Positions 16,900 to 25,098 of a stretch of DNA of 42,818 bases are shown here, one piece after another (within the stretch, counting starts at the first letter, position 1; every line of letters begins with the position of its first letter). A program made the translations under genes and the position numbers. Below the pieces are notes generated by a model. The model did no database searches, was not told the origin of the DNA, and saw only the letters and a list, made by a program, of their open reading frames with translations. Source of the stretch: a bacterium (GTDB lineage Bacteria; Bacillota; Clostridia; Lachnospirales; Lachnospiraceae); contig JAUNGE010000027.1 in assembly GCA_030524675.1 (NCBI GenBank), positions 1 to 42,818 of the forward strand, given 5' to 3'.

Positions 16900-16939
16900 C
16901 AAAAAAGAAAAAGTTCAGGAATGTCCCACATTCCTGAAC
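16900..16939 (-). terminator. terminator of the aspartokinase gene
   Basis: Perfect 12-bp stem GTTCAGGAATGT (16913-16924) with its complement (16928-16939), 3-base loop. Read on the minus strand it is followed by a long T run. Confidence 0.93.
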
Positions 16940-17016
16940 CCGTTCTTTTCATTCTGCATCTGTTCTTATGAACCCCATGTGAACAACCACATTCCTGTAC
17001 TGCTGCACATTGCCTA

Positions 17017-18336
17017 TTACAGTTCAGCGGTCACAAAAATATCATAAATCGCCTTAATTGCCGGCTCAAAATCTGTATTCTTCACACCAATGATGATATT
17101 CCACTCACTGGAACCCTGGTCAATCATCTTGACATTCACTCTCGCATGGGCAAGTGCGGAGAAGATACGTCCGGAAGTCCCTCTTGTCTCGCGCATCCCT
17201 CTGCCGACTACAGCCACCAGTGCCAGGTCAGACTCCAGCTCAATATGGTCCGGATTCACAGCATGCTTGATACCTGTGATTACTTTCTGCTCATTCTGCT
17301 CAAATTCATCCTGATGTACCAGAATCGTCATGGTATCAATCCCTGACGGCATATGTTCAAAGGAAATTCCATTGTCCTCGAACACCTGCAGAACTTTTCT
17401 CCCAAACCCAATCTCAGAATTCATCATCGCCTTCTCAATATTGATTGCGACAAAGCCCTTCTTTCCTGCAACGCCAGTGATGGTATACTCTGGTTTTACA
17501 CAGGTAGTCTGTACAATCATAGTGCCTGGGTCTTCCGGCTCATTGGTATTGCGGATATTAATCGGAATGCCTGCTGTGCGTACTGGGAAAATGGCATCCT
17601 CATGAAGAACCGTAGCACCCATATAAGCCAATTCACGCAGTTCTCTGTATGTAATGGTATGAATTGCCTTTGGGTCTTTAATCAGTCTTGGGTCTGCAAT
17701 CATCACGCCAGAAACATCTGTCCAGTTTTCATACACATCTGCATCCACAGCAGCAGCGACCAGAGACCCCGTCACATCAGAACCACCGCGAGAAAACGTC
17801 TTCACTTTTCCATCCGCAGCTGCACCGTAAAATCCTGGAATTACAGCATACTCCTTATTGTACAATCTGTCTTTGAGCAATTTTTCCGTTGTCGCTTCAT
17901 CCAATGTCCCATCATCATGAAAACGAATCACATCTTCTGCATCCACAAACGGATATCCCAGATAGCGTGCCATCACAATGCCATTCAGGTATTCGCCGCG
18001 GGAAGCTGCATAGTCGCGTCCCACTTTGTTCTTGAAATTCTGCTCAATCTCTGCAAACTGGTCCTCCAGACACAGATTCAGCTCCAATCCATCAATAATC
18101 TCCTGATATCTCGCTTTGATGCGTGCCAGCCCCTCTGAAAAATCCTTTCCCTTGCAAGCCAAATCATAGCAGTAATACAGCATATCTGTTACCTTTGTAT
18201 CTTTTGCGTTTCGTTTTCCAGGTGCAGAAGGAACTACATATCTGCGGGATGCATCTGAATGAATAATATTTCCAACCTTCTTAAACTGCTCTGCACTAGC
18301 CAGAGAGCTGCCTCCAAATTTTACGACCTTAACCAC
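17017..18336 (-). CDS. lysC: aspartate kinase (aspartokinase)
   Basis: 439 residues. Phosphorylates L-aspartate, the first step to lysine, threonine and methionine. The N-terminal kinase motif is VKVVKFGGSSLAS; further motifs are FSRGGSDVTGSLVAAAVDADVYENWTDVSG spread over the active site. Two C-terminal ACT regions (ITGVAGKKGFVAINIEKAM and LVAVVGRGMRETRG) allow feedback control. I start at GTG 18336, which has GGAGG eight bases upstream and gives the canonical N-terminus. The frame stays open to 18501, through repeat copy C, which would add 55 residues not expected in aspartokinases. No lysine riboswitch is seen upstream. Single gene with its own terminator. Confidence 0.95.
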   Translation of the reverse strand: MVKVVKFGGSSLASAEQFKKVGNIIHSDASRRYVVPSAPGKRNAKDTKVTDMLYYCYDLACKGKDFSEGLARIKARYQEIIDGLELNLCLEDQFAEIEQNFKNKVGRDYAASRGEYLNGIVMARYLGYPFVDAEDVIRFHDDGTLDEATTEKLLKDRLYNKEYAVIPGFYGAAADGKVKTFSRGGSDVTGSLVAAAVDADVYENWTDVSGVMIADPRLIKDPKAIHTITYRELRELAYMGATVLHEDAIFPVRTAGIPINIRNTNEPEDPGTMIVQTTCVKPEYTITGVAGKKGFVAINIEKAMMNSEIGFGRKVLQVFEDNGISFEHMPSGIDTMTILVHQDEFEQNEQKVITGIKHAVNPDHIELESDLALVAVVGRGMRETRGTSGRIFSALAHARVNVKMIDQGSSEWNIIIGVKNTDFEPAIKAIYDIFVTAEL

Positions 18337-18399
18337 TTGCTCTTCCTCCATCGCCAAATTTACCATCTTGTACATATATTCCGCTGTCAGCATACATAT

Positions 18400-18405
18400 A
18401 TTATA
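18400..18405 (-). promoter_or_regulatory. -10 box of lysC, adjacent to the repeat module
   Basis: Perfect TATAAT on the minus strand, about 64 bp before the GTG start. The -35 position would fall inside the hairpin head of repeat copy C and shows no good match, so the promoter may have been altered by the repeat or rely on another element. Confidence 0.5.
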
Positions 18406-18413
18406 ATACATGG

Positions 18414-18617
18414 ACATGTCGCCTGACGGCGACACCACCATGATATGAAAGCCGATTGCTTCGTGCTTGCGCACTCCCGCAATCGCCGCCTGTATTCGCA
18501 AATCGGCCAGCTAACGCTGTCCTTTTTTGCTCATACTTCCTTGCTCGTCAAATGTCCAGTCGGCTTGGTGTGCAAGCACCCCTGCCGCCTGGCCGCTTGA
18601 CGAGACTTTCATAGTAA
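18414..18617. repeat. 204-nt repeat module, copy C
   Basis: Starts with the hairpin head ACATGTCGCCTGACGGCGAC and ends CGAGACTTTCATAGTAA. Inside are several complementary pairs: ATGAAAG with CTTTCAT at the outer ends, GATTGC with GCAATC, GTGC with GCAC, GGCCAG with CTGGCC, CTCGTCAA with TTGACGAG, GGTG with CACC. These predict a strongly folded RNA or a palindromic mobile unit. Read on the minus strand one frame is open except for a single TAG. It is followed after four bases by copy D. It separates lysC from its upstream neighbour. Confidence 0.95.
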
Positions 18618-18621
18618 ACAG

Positions 18622-18825
18622 ACATGTCGCCTAACGGCGACATCACCATAATATGAAAGTCGATTGCTCCGTGCTTGCGCACTCCCGCAATCGCCGCCTG
18701 TATTCGCAAATCGGCCAGCTAACGCTGTCCTTTTTTGCTCATACTTCCTTGCTCGTCAAATGTCCAGTCGGCTTGGTGTGCAAGCACCCCTGCCGCCTGG
18801 CCGCTTGACGAGACTTTCATAGTAA
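18622..18825. repeat. 204-nt repeat module, copy D
   Basis: Tandem partner of copy C with a period of 208 bp. The bodies are almost identical; differences are concentrated in the head (loop TAAC instead of TGAC, CATCACCATAATATG instead of CACCACCATGATATG). The GTCGCC/GGCGAC stem is perfect. Bases 18826-18894 between it and the DUF4340 gene are AT-rich and show no gene. Confidence 0.95.
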
Positions 18826-18894
18826 CTTCTATATTATACTCACAAATAAGGCAAGTGCAAGTTTTTTTTGAGAGTTTTTCAACTTTATTTACCT

Positions 18895-20037
18895 TTATTC
18901 AAAGTTTTCGGCTGTTTTCTCCAGAATCACATTCAAGTTTTCTGCGCTTACCTGGTTCACTGCCTGGGAATCCTGCATTCTCACATAATAATATGTTCCG
19001 GATTCATCCAGAGAGCCAACCTCAAGCACCATCTTCTCCAGAGTTTCTTCCTTCTCCTCTGTGTCTTTTATCTCTGCATCTTTTGTCTCAGTACTCTCTG
19101 TGTCTTTCGCCGGATACTGATACGTAATCACGGTCGGATTCAACAGTCCATACATACCGAGTTCTTCCTCTGATGCTTTGTAATTTGCACAGGATGTCAC
19201 ATACAGATAAGCCAGCTTATCCGTCACAGTATCCGCTGTGCCGGATGCTTCTATCTTTCTGCGTGTTCCGCCGTTATCCGTCACATACCACTCTGCCACC
19301 AGCTCTGTTTCTGGTTCCATCTCAGAACTCTGCTCTGTTCCATCTGCATCTATCTCAGTTCCAGAGCTTTCTTCTGTTCTATCTGTATCTGCATCTGTCT
19401 CCTCTTCTTTCTGCACAAGAACTTCATTTTCCTCTTTTTCCAGCAGATATCCAGTTCCATCGTTTTTTTCTACTTGCACGCTCACAATATCTGTGCTGGA
19501 TACATTCGGGAACGTTTCCAGCTGAATCCAGTCATACAAATCATCCGGCAAATCATTCAAAACTGTGGAAGAAATAGTATAAACTGTTCCCTCTCCCTCA
19601 ACGCAGGCATAATAATTATCGTCTGCCGCGTCTCCCAAAAGAAGTTTCTTCACCGTTCCATCCTCACCCGTCAGCGCAACCCAGCTTTGCGGCTCTGTAA
19701 GGCCATACGACGCCATCTCCTCAGCGCCATCCAAGACCCGCACCGGCTCCAGCGCAGAAACTGCAGACTCCAGACTGGAGACGCTGCTTGTTTTCAGCGG
19801 AAATTCAGCGTCTTCTTTATAGACCCAATTTCCGTCCTCCTTCACAAATTCCAGCGTTTCTCCGTTATGCTGAAGAGAAAGCCCTGTAACATTTTCCATC
19901 TTAATAATATATTCTTTTTCTTCTTCCTGTTTTTTCTCTTGTCTGGCCTTTCCCTGCAAAATTCCCACATAAACAATGCCAAGCACCGCCAGGACTCCCA
20001 CAGCAATCAGTAAAGGACTGATTTTTTGTTTCTTCAA
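18895..20037 (-). CDS. DUF4340 domain protein of a Gld-like ABC system
   Basis: 380 residues. One N-terminal membrane helix (about 8-27, LLIAVGVLAVLGIVYVGIL), then an extracytoplasmic DUF4340 region with repeats of the type LSLQHNGETLEFVKEDGNWVY. Two Glu/Thr/Asp-rich inserts (around 205-235 and 315-340) look disordered. I choose the TTG at 20037, with AGGAGG nine bases upstream; no ATG is available and an earlier TTG at 20097 lacks a ribosome site. Fourth gene of an operon with ATPase, ABC-2 permease and GldG-like protein. Its partners suggest it is the outer subunit of an export machine; substrate unknown. Confidence 0.85.
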   Translation of the reverse strand: MKKQKISPLLIAVGVLAVLGIVYVGILQGKARQEKKQEEEKEYIIKMENVTGLSLQHNGETLEFVKEDGNWVYKEDAEFPLKTSSVSSLESAVSALEPVRVLDGAEEMASYGLTEPQSWVALTGEDGTVKKLLLGDAADDNYYACVEGEGTVYTISSTVLNDLPDDLYDWIQLETFPNVSSTDIVSVQVEKNDGTGYLLEKEENEVLVQKEEETDADTDRTEESSGTEIDADGTEQSSEMEPETELVAEWYVTDNGGTRRKIEASGTADTVTDKLAYLYVTSCANYKASEEELGMYGLLNPTVITYQYPAKDTESTETKDAEIKDTEEKEETLEKMVLEVGSLDESGTYYYVRMQDSQAVNQVSAENLNVILEKTAENFE

Positions 20038-20165
20038 ATGTCCCCGCCTCCTCGCTTTCTCTATTTTTCTTTTTTCTATCAAATGCTGTTGAAGCAAAAG
20101 GTATTTTATCGCCTTTCATACCGAACTGCTCCGTACAACGCACTCTCACAATTATCGCACAGCTA

Positions 20166-21542
20166 TCACAGTTTCCGTCTCTTCATCCAGATTACCAGTC
20201 CACTCGCCAGAAGCAGTACCGGAATCACTGCAATAAACAGGATTCCCCACATACCACCATTGGTAATGGTATTGTACGTCTCACTCAGACTCTTTGTCGA
20301 AATGGAAATATTCTGCACATCCTCAAATCCCGCTGTCAGCGCATTCATAAAAATAGTCAGGTTCGATACATTGGAAAAGCTCTTTGTCACAATCTCAGAA
20401 ATCAGAGATGGCGCTGTCACCACAGTCAGCCTTCCCGTCACCTCATCCACAGTCTTTGTAGCCGCTGCCGCAATCAGATACTGCCCCTCTTCCTGAGAAT
20501 TCTGGTCCTGTACCAGGACGCCGCTCTGCGTGGTTCTCAAAAACGGCATAACCGTCACACCATCCGGCAGAGTTTCCATCTGCTTCATTCCTGTGGCATC
20601 AATGACAAGTGCTGGTGTTGACTGGGAAATTCCACTCATGATTGTACTTCCTGACACAAATTCTGGGAAAATATAATATGGGTTGTTTCTATAATACGCT
20701 TCTGTATCCGCCAAGAATCCGTCCTGCAGCTGCAGTCCGAATTCTTCTGTCAATGCCTCCAGGTTCGGGCGCTCATTCTCCGACGTTCCAACAAACAGCA
20801 TCACCTGACCGCCGCCGTTTAAGTACTCCGAAATCATATCCCGCTCATCGTCCGCGAGGTCTGTCTGCGGCGCATTGAGAATCAACATATCCGCATCTTC
20901 CGGCACTGCGCCTTCCGTCAGCAGATTCACAGTATCATGCTCCAGATTTGACTTTGCCAGCAAATCCGTAACCGAGTCCGACAAGCTCTCCTCACTATGT
21001 CCCTCCGTCGCATAAATCTTCTTTTTCACTTCACTTGTCACCAGAGAAATCGCACTGCTGAGTTGTCCCTCACCATCAAACTCCGTCTCCTGATACTGTC
21101 CATAATACATCATGGACATCTGGTCATAGAGAATGATGTCTGTAAAAGGAATCGTCTCCTTCTTTCCAGTCTCCTCACAAGATACCAGAATACTCTGGTC
21201 CTGCGCCTCATATTCTGTCAGAACGGACGGATGCAGCACAGGGTCCAGATTTTCCACCTGCACATGGGACGAAGCAGCACTATAGTAATCTGCTATCTTC
21301 TGAATCCTCTCATCCACTTTCGTCGGGTCTCCAACTACATACAGTGTCACATCCTTATTCAGACTATCCAGAAGCTCTTTTGTTGTATCACTGAGTTCAT
21401 AGAGATTTTTTCCACTGATATCTATCTGTTTCTTGTCAGCTGGAAGCTGTGCCGCAATCATATTTACCGCTGCCACAATAGCAATCACGGTCACTGTCAT
21501 AACTGCACTGTAACCGCCTTTTTTCAATTTTCGATTCATCAT
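20166..21542 (-). CDS. GldG-like ABC-2 accessory protein
   Basis: 458 residues. A membrane helix at about 13-33, a large outer domain with the GldG/IFT52-like fold (ADKKQIDISGKNLYELSD, VEVKKKIYATEGHSEE-like core, LADDERDMISEYLNGGGQVMLFVG) and a C-terminal helix (LFIAVIPVLLLASGLVIWMKRRKL). This is the arrangement of GldG, best known from Bacteroidetes gliding but common in non-gliding Firmicutes. GGAGGGG precedes ATG 21542, with another ATG at 21539. Nine bases after the permease stop, so likely co-translated. Confidence 0.85.
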   Translation of the reverse strand: MMNRKLKKGGYSAVMTVTVIAIVAAVNMIAAQLPADKKQIDISGKNLYELSDTTKELLDSLNKDVTLYVVGDPTKVDERIQKIADYYSAASSHVQVENLDPVLHPSVLTEYEAQDQSILVSCEETGKKETIPFTDIILYDQMSMMYYGQYQETEFDGEGQLSSAISLVTSEVKKKIYATEGHSEESLSDSVTDLLAKSNLEHDTVNLLTEGAVPEDADMLILNAPQTDLADDERDMISEYLNGGGQVMLFVGTSENERPNLEALTEEFGLQLQDGFLADTEAYYRNNPYYIFPEFVSGSTIMSGISQSTPALVIDATGMKQMETLPDGVTVMPFLRTTQSGVLVQDQNSQEEGQYLIAAAATKTVDEVTGRLTVVTAPSLISEIVTKSFSNVSNLTIFMNALTAGFEDVQNISISTKSLSETYNTITNGGMWGILFIAVIPVLLLASGLVIWMKRRKL

Positions 21543-21551
21543 GTTCCCCTC

Positions 21552-22418
21552 CTAGCTCCATCTTCTCTTTTCCACTGACTGCATCGTCAAAAACAAGAAC
21601 AAGAAAATCGCACTGAGATACAGAATCACACCGCTCACATCAAACGTGTGACTGACAGCAAACTGGTCAAACACAGAAACCACATCAAAATGCTCCAGAA
21701 GATTTACCAGTGCCCTGTCAAAGGTATCTTCCTTCCACACATAGATTCCTGCCAGAGCCGCCGTTCCCAGCACTCCGATTCCCAAAGCCACTCGATAATC
21801 TTCTATCATCTGATATAAAATCACGCACACAGCCATCAAAATCACGAAAAATCCAATAGCAGAGCCTTTCGCTGTAGTCGGCAGAAAAGCAACCAGCCCA
21901 TCCCAAAGCATCAGGCAGAGCAGCACCACAAAAGTTCCCACCGCTGCAATAATCTGGCTCTCGGTGAGGGAGGACAAAAACATTCCAATCGAGATAAACA
22001 GGCAGCCAATCAGGAAAAATGCAAAGATTGTGCTGTAATCCGCCAGCAGATACGCCGTTCCGTTCGCCTGGATAATCAGCGGGCAGAGGCAGCAGATCAG
22101 GACCGGAACCAGAAATACCACTGTCATAGCCAGATATTTTCCGAGCACAATCTCCCAGACAGACACTGGTGCTGTCAAAAGAAGCTGGTCCGTTTTTGTC
22201 TTCCTCTCATCAGCAAAACACCGCATAGTCAAAACCGGCACTCCAATGGACATAATCAAAAGCACCGCGGACAATGTATAGGAAAAATACGGATATCCAC
22301 TGCTCAGATTGTAGGCCAGAAAATATATTCCGATAAACATTACTAGAAACGCAATAAACACATAGCCGGTCATAGATTCAAAATAGGATTTCAGTTCCCG
22401 CTTAAAAATCGCTTTCAT
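21552..22418 (-). CDS. ABC-2 type permease (GldF-like)
   Basis: 288 residues with about six membrane helices. It opens MKAIFKRELKSYFESMTGYV, a typical ABC-2 start, and has FLVMFIGIYFLAY and FFLIGCLFISIGMFLSSLTES. ATG 22418 has a GGGGG site nine bases upstream; ATG 22427 is an alternative lying against that site. The gene overlaps the end of the ATPase gene, so the two are translationally coupled. Confidence 0.88.
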   Translation of the reverse strand: MKAIFKRELKSYFESMTGYVFIAFLVMFIGIYFLAYNLSSGYPYFSYTLSAVLLIMSIGVPVLTMRCFADERKTKTDQLLLTAPVSVWEIVLGKYLAMTVVFLVPVLICCLCPLIIQANGTAYLLADYSTIFAFFLIGCLFISIGMFLSSLTESQIIAAVGTFVVLLCLMLWDGLVAFLPTTAKGSAIGFFVILMAVCVILYQMIEDYRVALGIGVLGTAALAGIYVWKEDTFDRALVNLLEHFDVVSVFDQFAVSHTFDVSGVILYLSAIFLFLFLTMQSVEKRRWS

Positions 22419-23526
22419 GTTCCTCATCCCCCTTTTTCGCAGTTATCTGGCTATCTTCCATATTATCTGCTGTATTTTCCATCTGTGAATTTTCCATCAT
22501 TCCAGTACTTTCCATCCTCCCTGTCCCCTCTGCTTGTTCATCCGCATGTTCTTGTTCTTTCTCATCCTGCGCTTCGCTCTCTGTCAACTCCAAAAATACC
22601 TCTTCCAGAGTCTTTTTCTGCTCCGCCATGCGCAAAATCGGACAATATGCATTTGCAAAACCATAAAAGACACACTCTCTCACATCCTTGCCGTATCCTT
22701 CTGTTCCGACCAGCTCAAAGGAAACCCTCTTCTCCTCTTCCACATCCGTATCTTCTATTAGAATATGGTCCAGATATGCTCTACACTCCAGAGTATTTAC
22801 AATATCAAAAATCTGCTCGCGTGACCCCTTTACCAGCAATTCCATACCATGATGTCCCGTGAGCTGTGTCTCCAGATTTTCTGGCGTATCGCTCGCTACC
22901 AGCTTTCCATGTGCCAAAATCATCACCCTATCACACACAGCACGCACTTCCGACAAAATATGGGAACTTAAAATCACAGTGTGCTGTTTTCCCAGCTCTT
23001 TAATCAAATCGCGAATCTCAATAATCTGCTTCGGGTCAAGCCCCACCGTCGGCTCATCCAGAATAATGACAGACGGCATTCCAAGAATCGCCTGCGCCAG
23101 TCCCACACGCTGCTTGTAGCCTTTGGAAAGATTGCGAATCAATCGTCCCTTCACATCTTCCAACCTAGTGATTTCCACCACTCTCTCAACCTCTGCCGCT
23201 CTCTCCTTCTTCGGGATTTTCTTCAGTTCAGACGCAAATTTTAAATACTCCATCACCGTCATATCCGTGTACAGAGGAGGAATCTCCGGCAGATATCCGA
23301 TATGGCGCTTTGCCTCCTCCGGTTCCTCCAGGATATTATGTCCATTGATCAGTACTTCTCCGCTCGTAGCGCCCAAATACCCTGTCATCATATTCATTGT
23401 GGTAGATTTTCCGGCTCCGTTCGGTCCCAAAAATCCATAAATATAGCCGTCTTCTACAGTGAACGTCAAATGGTCCACCGCCACACGGCCTCCATAATCC
23501 TTTACAAGATTTTTCACTTCAATCAC
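22402..23526 (-). CDS. ABC transporter ATP-binding protein (GldA-like) with acidic tail
   Basis: 374 residues. Walker A GPNGAGKST, signature LSKGYKQRVGLAQAI, Walker B VIILDEPTVGLDP, H-loop ILSSHILSEV. The catalytic part covers 1-220, followed by a GldA-type accessory domain to about 315. After that comes a 55-60 residue tail very rich in Glu, Asp, Met, Asn and Gln, with degenerate MEN/ENSQ repeats, which is not part of the usual family. Start is GTG 23526 with GGGAGG eight bases upstream. First gene of the four-gene export operon. Confidence 0.9.
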   Translation of the reverse strand: MIEVKNLVKDYGGRVAVDHLTFTVEDGYIYGFLGPNGAGKSTTMNMMTGYLGATSGEVLINGHNILEEPEEAKRHIGYLPEIPPLYTDMTVMEYLKFASELKKIPKKERAAEVERVVEITRLEDVKGRLIRNLSKGYKQRVGLAQAILGMPSVIILDEPTVGLDPKQIIEIRDLIKELGKQHTVILSSHILSEVRAVCDRVMILAHGKLVASDTPENLETQLTGHHGMELLVKGSREQIFDIVNTLECRAYLDHILIEDTDVEEEKRVSFELVGTEGYGKDVRECVFYGFANAYCPILRMAEQKKTLEEVFLELTESEAQDEKEQEHADEQAEGTGRMESTGMMENSQMENTADNMEDSQITAKKGDEEHESDF

Positions 23527-23614
23527 AACTGTTACCTCCCATACGAAAACTGATGTGCACCGAACTTACTTGCCTCATGCCGATGCACTCTTAAGAAAAA
23601 TGTTACGTGAAATT

Positions 23615-23663
23615 TGTGAAAAAACTGTGGTATTTGTTTGATAAGAATGTGAGAAAACTGTGA
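23615..23663. repeat. 16-bp direct repeats upstream of the export operon
   Basis: TGTGAAAAAACTGTGG (23615-23630) and TGTGAGAAAACTGTGA (23648-23663) share 14 of 16 bases and are 33 bp apart, about three helical turns, in the region upstream of the ATPase gene. They may be operator half-sites. The promoter itself is not clear in this AT-rich stretch. Confidence 0.45.
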
Positions 23664-23680
23664 AGTCGCTGATAACATGA

Positions 23681-23752
23681 AAAAACTGCTGTAAAATACT
23701 GGATACAGACATTTCATACTTTCTCTGTCTGCTCCTGCATTTTACAGCAGTT
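23681..23752 (-). terminator. terminator of the lgt-family gene, with a large apical insert
   Basis: A perfect 13-bp stem (23684-23696 with 23740-23752) closes a 43-base region that itself holds a 5-bp pairing (CAGAC/GTCTG). On the minus strand it is followed by a run of T. The long apical part is unusual for a plain terminator. Confidence 0.75.
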
Positions 23753-23800
23753 CTCATAGTTTTATCATCTTTTCACTTATTTCAATTTACAAATTTTTTC

Positions 23801-24604
23801 CTACTCTGCACTATGACTCTGCACATCATTCTCCTGCAGATTGCCCTTTTGTACGTCTTCTTTCTTTAAACTCCAAATCAGGCAGAACAAACCAATCGCA
23901 AAAATAAACAGCGAAATAAACTGTGATGTAGAAAGCGCGCCCACGCTTCCGCGCACCAGATCTCCGCGGAAAAATTCCAGAATAAAGCGTCCGACACTGT
24001 AGAAAATCAGATACAGCGACGCCACCACTCCATCCTTTTTCACTTTTCTGTCCACCAGAACCAGCACAGCAAAATGTGCAAAATTCAGTGCACTCGACAA
24101 AATCTGTGTCGGAATCAAGGCAACATTATTCGGCGCAAACTGAGATTCACGGAATATAATGTGAAATGCACTCTCTGTCTCTCTTCCATAACAGCATCCA
24201 GCCAGAAGGCATCCAATTCGCCCAAAGCCCTGTGCCAACGCCACAGACGGCAGCACGAGGTCCACATATTTCACGAAATTCAGCTTTCTTCTTTTGGTAT
24301 AGCAGTATCCGCCAAAAATACCGCCGATAATACCACCATACACTACAAATCCATCCGCCACATTCAGCAGAATCGACGGGTCCTCCAAAATATATGGAAT
24401 CGAGGTAATATAATACAGCAGTTTTGCTCCCAAAAGTCCGGCCACCACACCCCAGACAGCAATCCCGTCCAGCGCATCCGCATCCAATCCTTTTCTGCGC
24501 GCACGGTACACAGCTGTACCATACGCCGCCAAAATTCCAATTCCTATCATAAGCCCATAGCCATGGATAGTAAAACTGCCTATTGTAAGCAAATCATTTT
24601 TCAT
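23801..24604 (-). CDS. lgt: prolipoprotein diacylglyceryl transferase family protein
   Basis: 267 residues, multi-spanning membrane enzyme that transfers diacylglycerol to the lipobox cysteine of prolipoproteins. Family marks: IHGYGLMIGIGILAAY near the N-terminus, GGIIGGIFGGY and the core GFGRIGCLLAGCCYG. The core differs from the textbook GRIGNFING form: it carries a GCxxAGCCYG variant seen in a clostridial subgroup, so this may be a paralogue rather than the main Lgt. The C-terminal ~20 residues are polar. GGGAG is ten bases before ATG 24604. Single gene with its own promoter and terminator. Confidence 0.88.
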   Translation of the reverse strand: MKNDLLTIGSFTIHGYGLMIGIGILAAYGTAVYRARRKGLDADALDGIAVWGVVAGLLGAKLLYYITSIPYILEDPSILLNVADGFVVYGGIIGGIFGGYCYTKRRKLNFVKYVDLVLPSVALAQGFGRIGCLLAGCCYGRETESAFHIIFRESQFAPNNVALIPTQILSSALNFAHFAVLVLVDRKVKKDGVVASLYLIFYSVGRFILEFFRGDLVRGSVGALSTSQFISLFIFAIGLFCLIWSLKKEDVQKGNLQENDVQSHSAE

Positions 24605-24671
24605 TGTTCAGCAGCTCCCTGTTTTTTATTTTATGTGATTCCAGTGAATTTTCTCACACCTTCACACTCTT

Positions 24672-24702
24672 ATACTATCACACACCTCAAGGCTTGCGTC
24701 AA
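24672..24702 (-). promoter_or_regulatory. promoter of the lgt-family gene
   Basis: Minus strand TTGACG (24697-24702) and TAGTAT (24672-24677) with a TG extension. The 19-bp spacer is longer than ideal. Confidence 0.5.
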
Positions 24703-24826
24703 GTGCTTTTTCCTGCCACACTCGTCAGCGCAAGTGCGCATCCCCGCAAAATAATAAACATAAAAAATATACCATGTATGGGAAAAAGTCAAAGCGGAAA
24801 AAGTATGCAAATTCCGATTTTCATAA

Positions 24827-24835
24827 TGCTAGAAT
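24827..24835 (+). promoter_or_regulatory. extended -10 promoter element of the small-peptide operon
   Basis: TGCTAGAAT fits an extended -10 (TAGAAT at 24830-24835). The -35 region has only ATGCAAAT-like sequence. It lies 51 bp before the peptide start. Confidence 0.45.
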
Positions 24836-24886
24836 GATACCATCAAAGAAAAACAAACTAAAACCACACATCAAGGAGGTATTTTT

Positions 24887-25027
24887 ATGGAAGCTCTCGT
24901 ATTAAAATTTGGCGCTCGTTTACCACTTCTTTTGACTCGCGCTTTGGCAGGTGACCCCGTTGCCATCGCACAGTTGGTTGCAGCAGGCGGTGCAGCAGTT
25001 GTTCTGTCATTAAAAAATAACAAATAA
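24887..25027 (+). CDS. 46-residue hydrophobic peptide, unknown function
   Basis: A short gene with an excellent ribosome site (AAGGAGGT, 24873-24880) six bases before the ATG. The product begins MEALVLKFGARLPLLLTRAL, has two hydrophobic stretches (about 11-21 and 25-42) split by GDP, and ends in KNNK. It resembles a small membrane-active or membrane-tethered peptide; no cysteine or lantibiotic motif is present, so a modified bacteriocin is not supported. It is followed 71 bp later by the 181-residue gene on the same strand. I do not recognise a family. Confidence 0.75.
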   Translation: MEALVLKFGARLPLLLTRALAGDPVAIAQLVAAGGAAVVLSLKNNK

Positions 25028-25034
25028 ACAGACA

Positions 25035-25049
25035 TGCTGCCAAGCAGCA
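25035..25049 (+). other. small intercistronic hairpin
   Basis: TGCTGC, CAA loop, GCAGCA. The 12 bases leading into it (TAAACAGACATG) are identical to those in front of repeat copy D, so it may be a degenerate relative of that hairpin head. No T run follows. Confidence 0.4.
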
Positions 25050-25098
25050 GTACATCATCAACAAAAATTTCTATGTATGAAATATCGGGAGGATTATT

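Noticed and set aside
18337-18501. N-terminal extension of aspartokinase by 55 residues
   Set aside because: The extra sequence lies in the repeat and upstream region; a GTG with a good ribosome site gives the family N-terminus.
18337-18620. Lysine riboswitch upstream of lysC
   Set aside because: None of the conserved L-box sequence or its five-way junction can be recognised; the region is the repeat module.
18414-18825. CRISPR-like pattern in the tandem module
   Set aside because: Only two units, each 204 nt, with a 4-base spacer and no cas genes; it is a tandem duplication.
24887-25027. Lantibiotic precursor
   Set aside because: The 46-residue product has no cysteine and no leader cleavage motif, and no modification enzyme is nearby.
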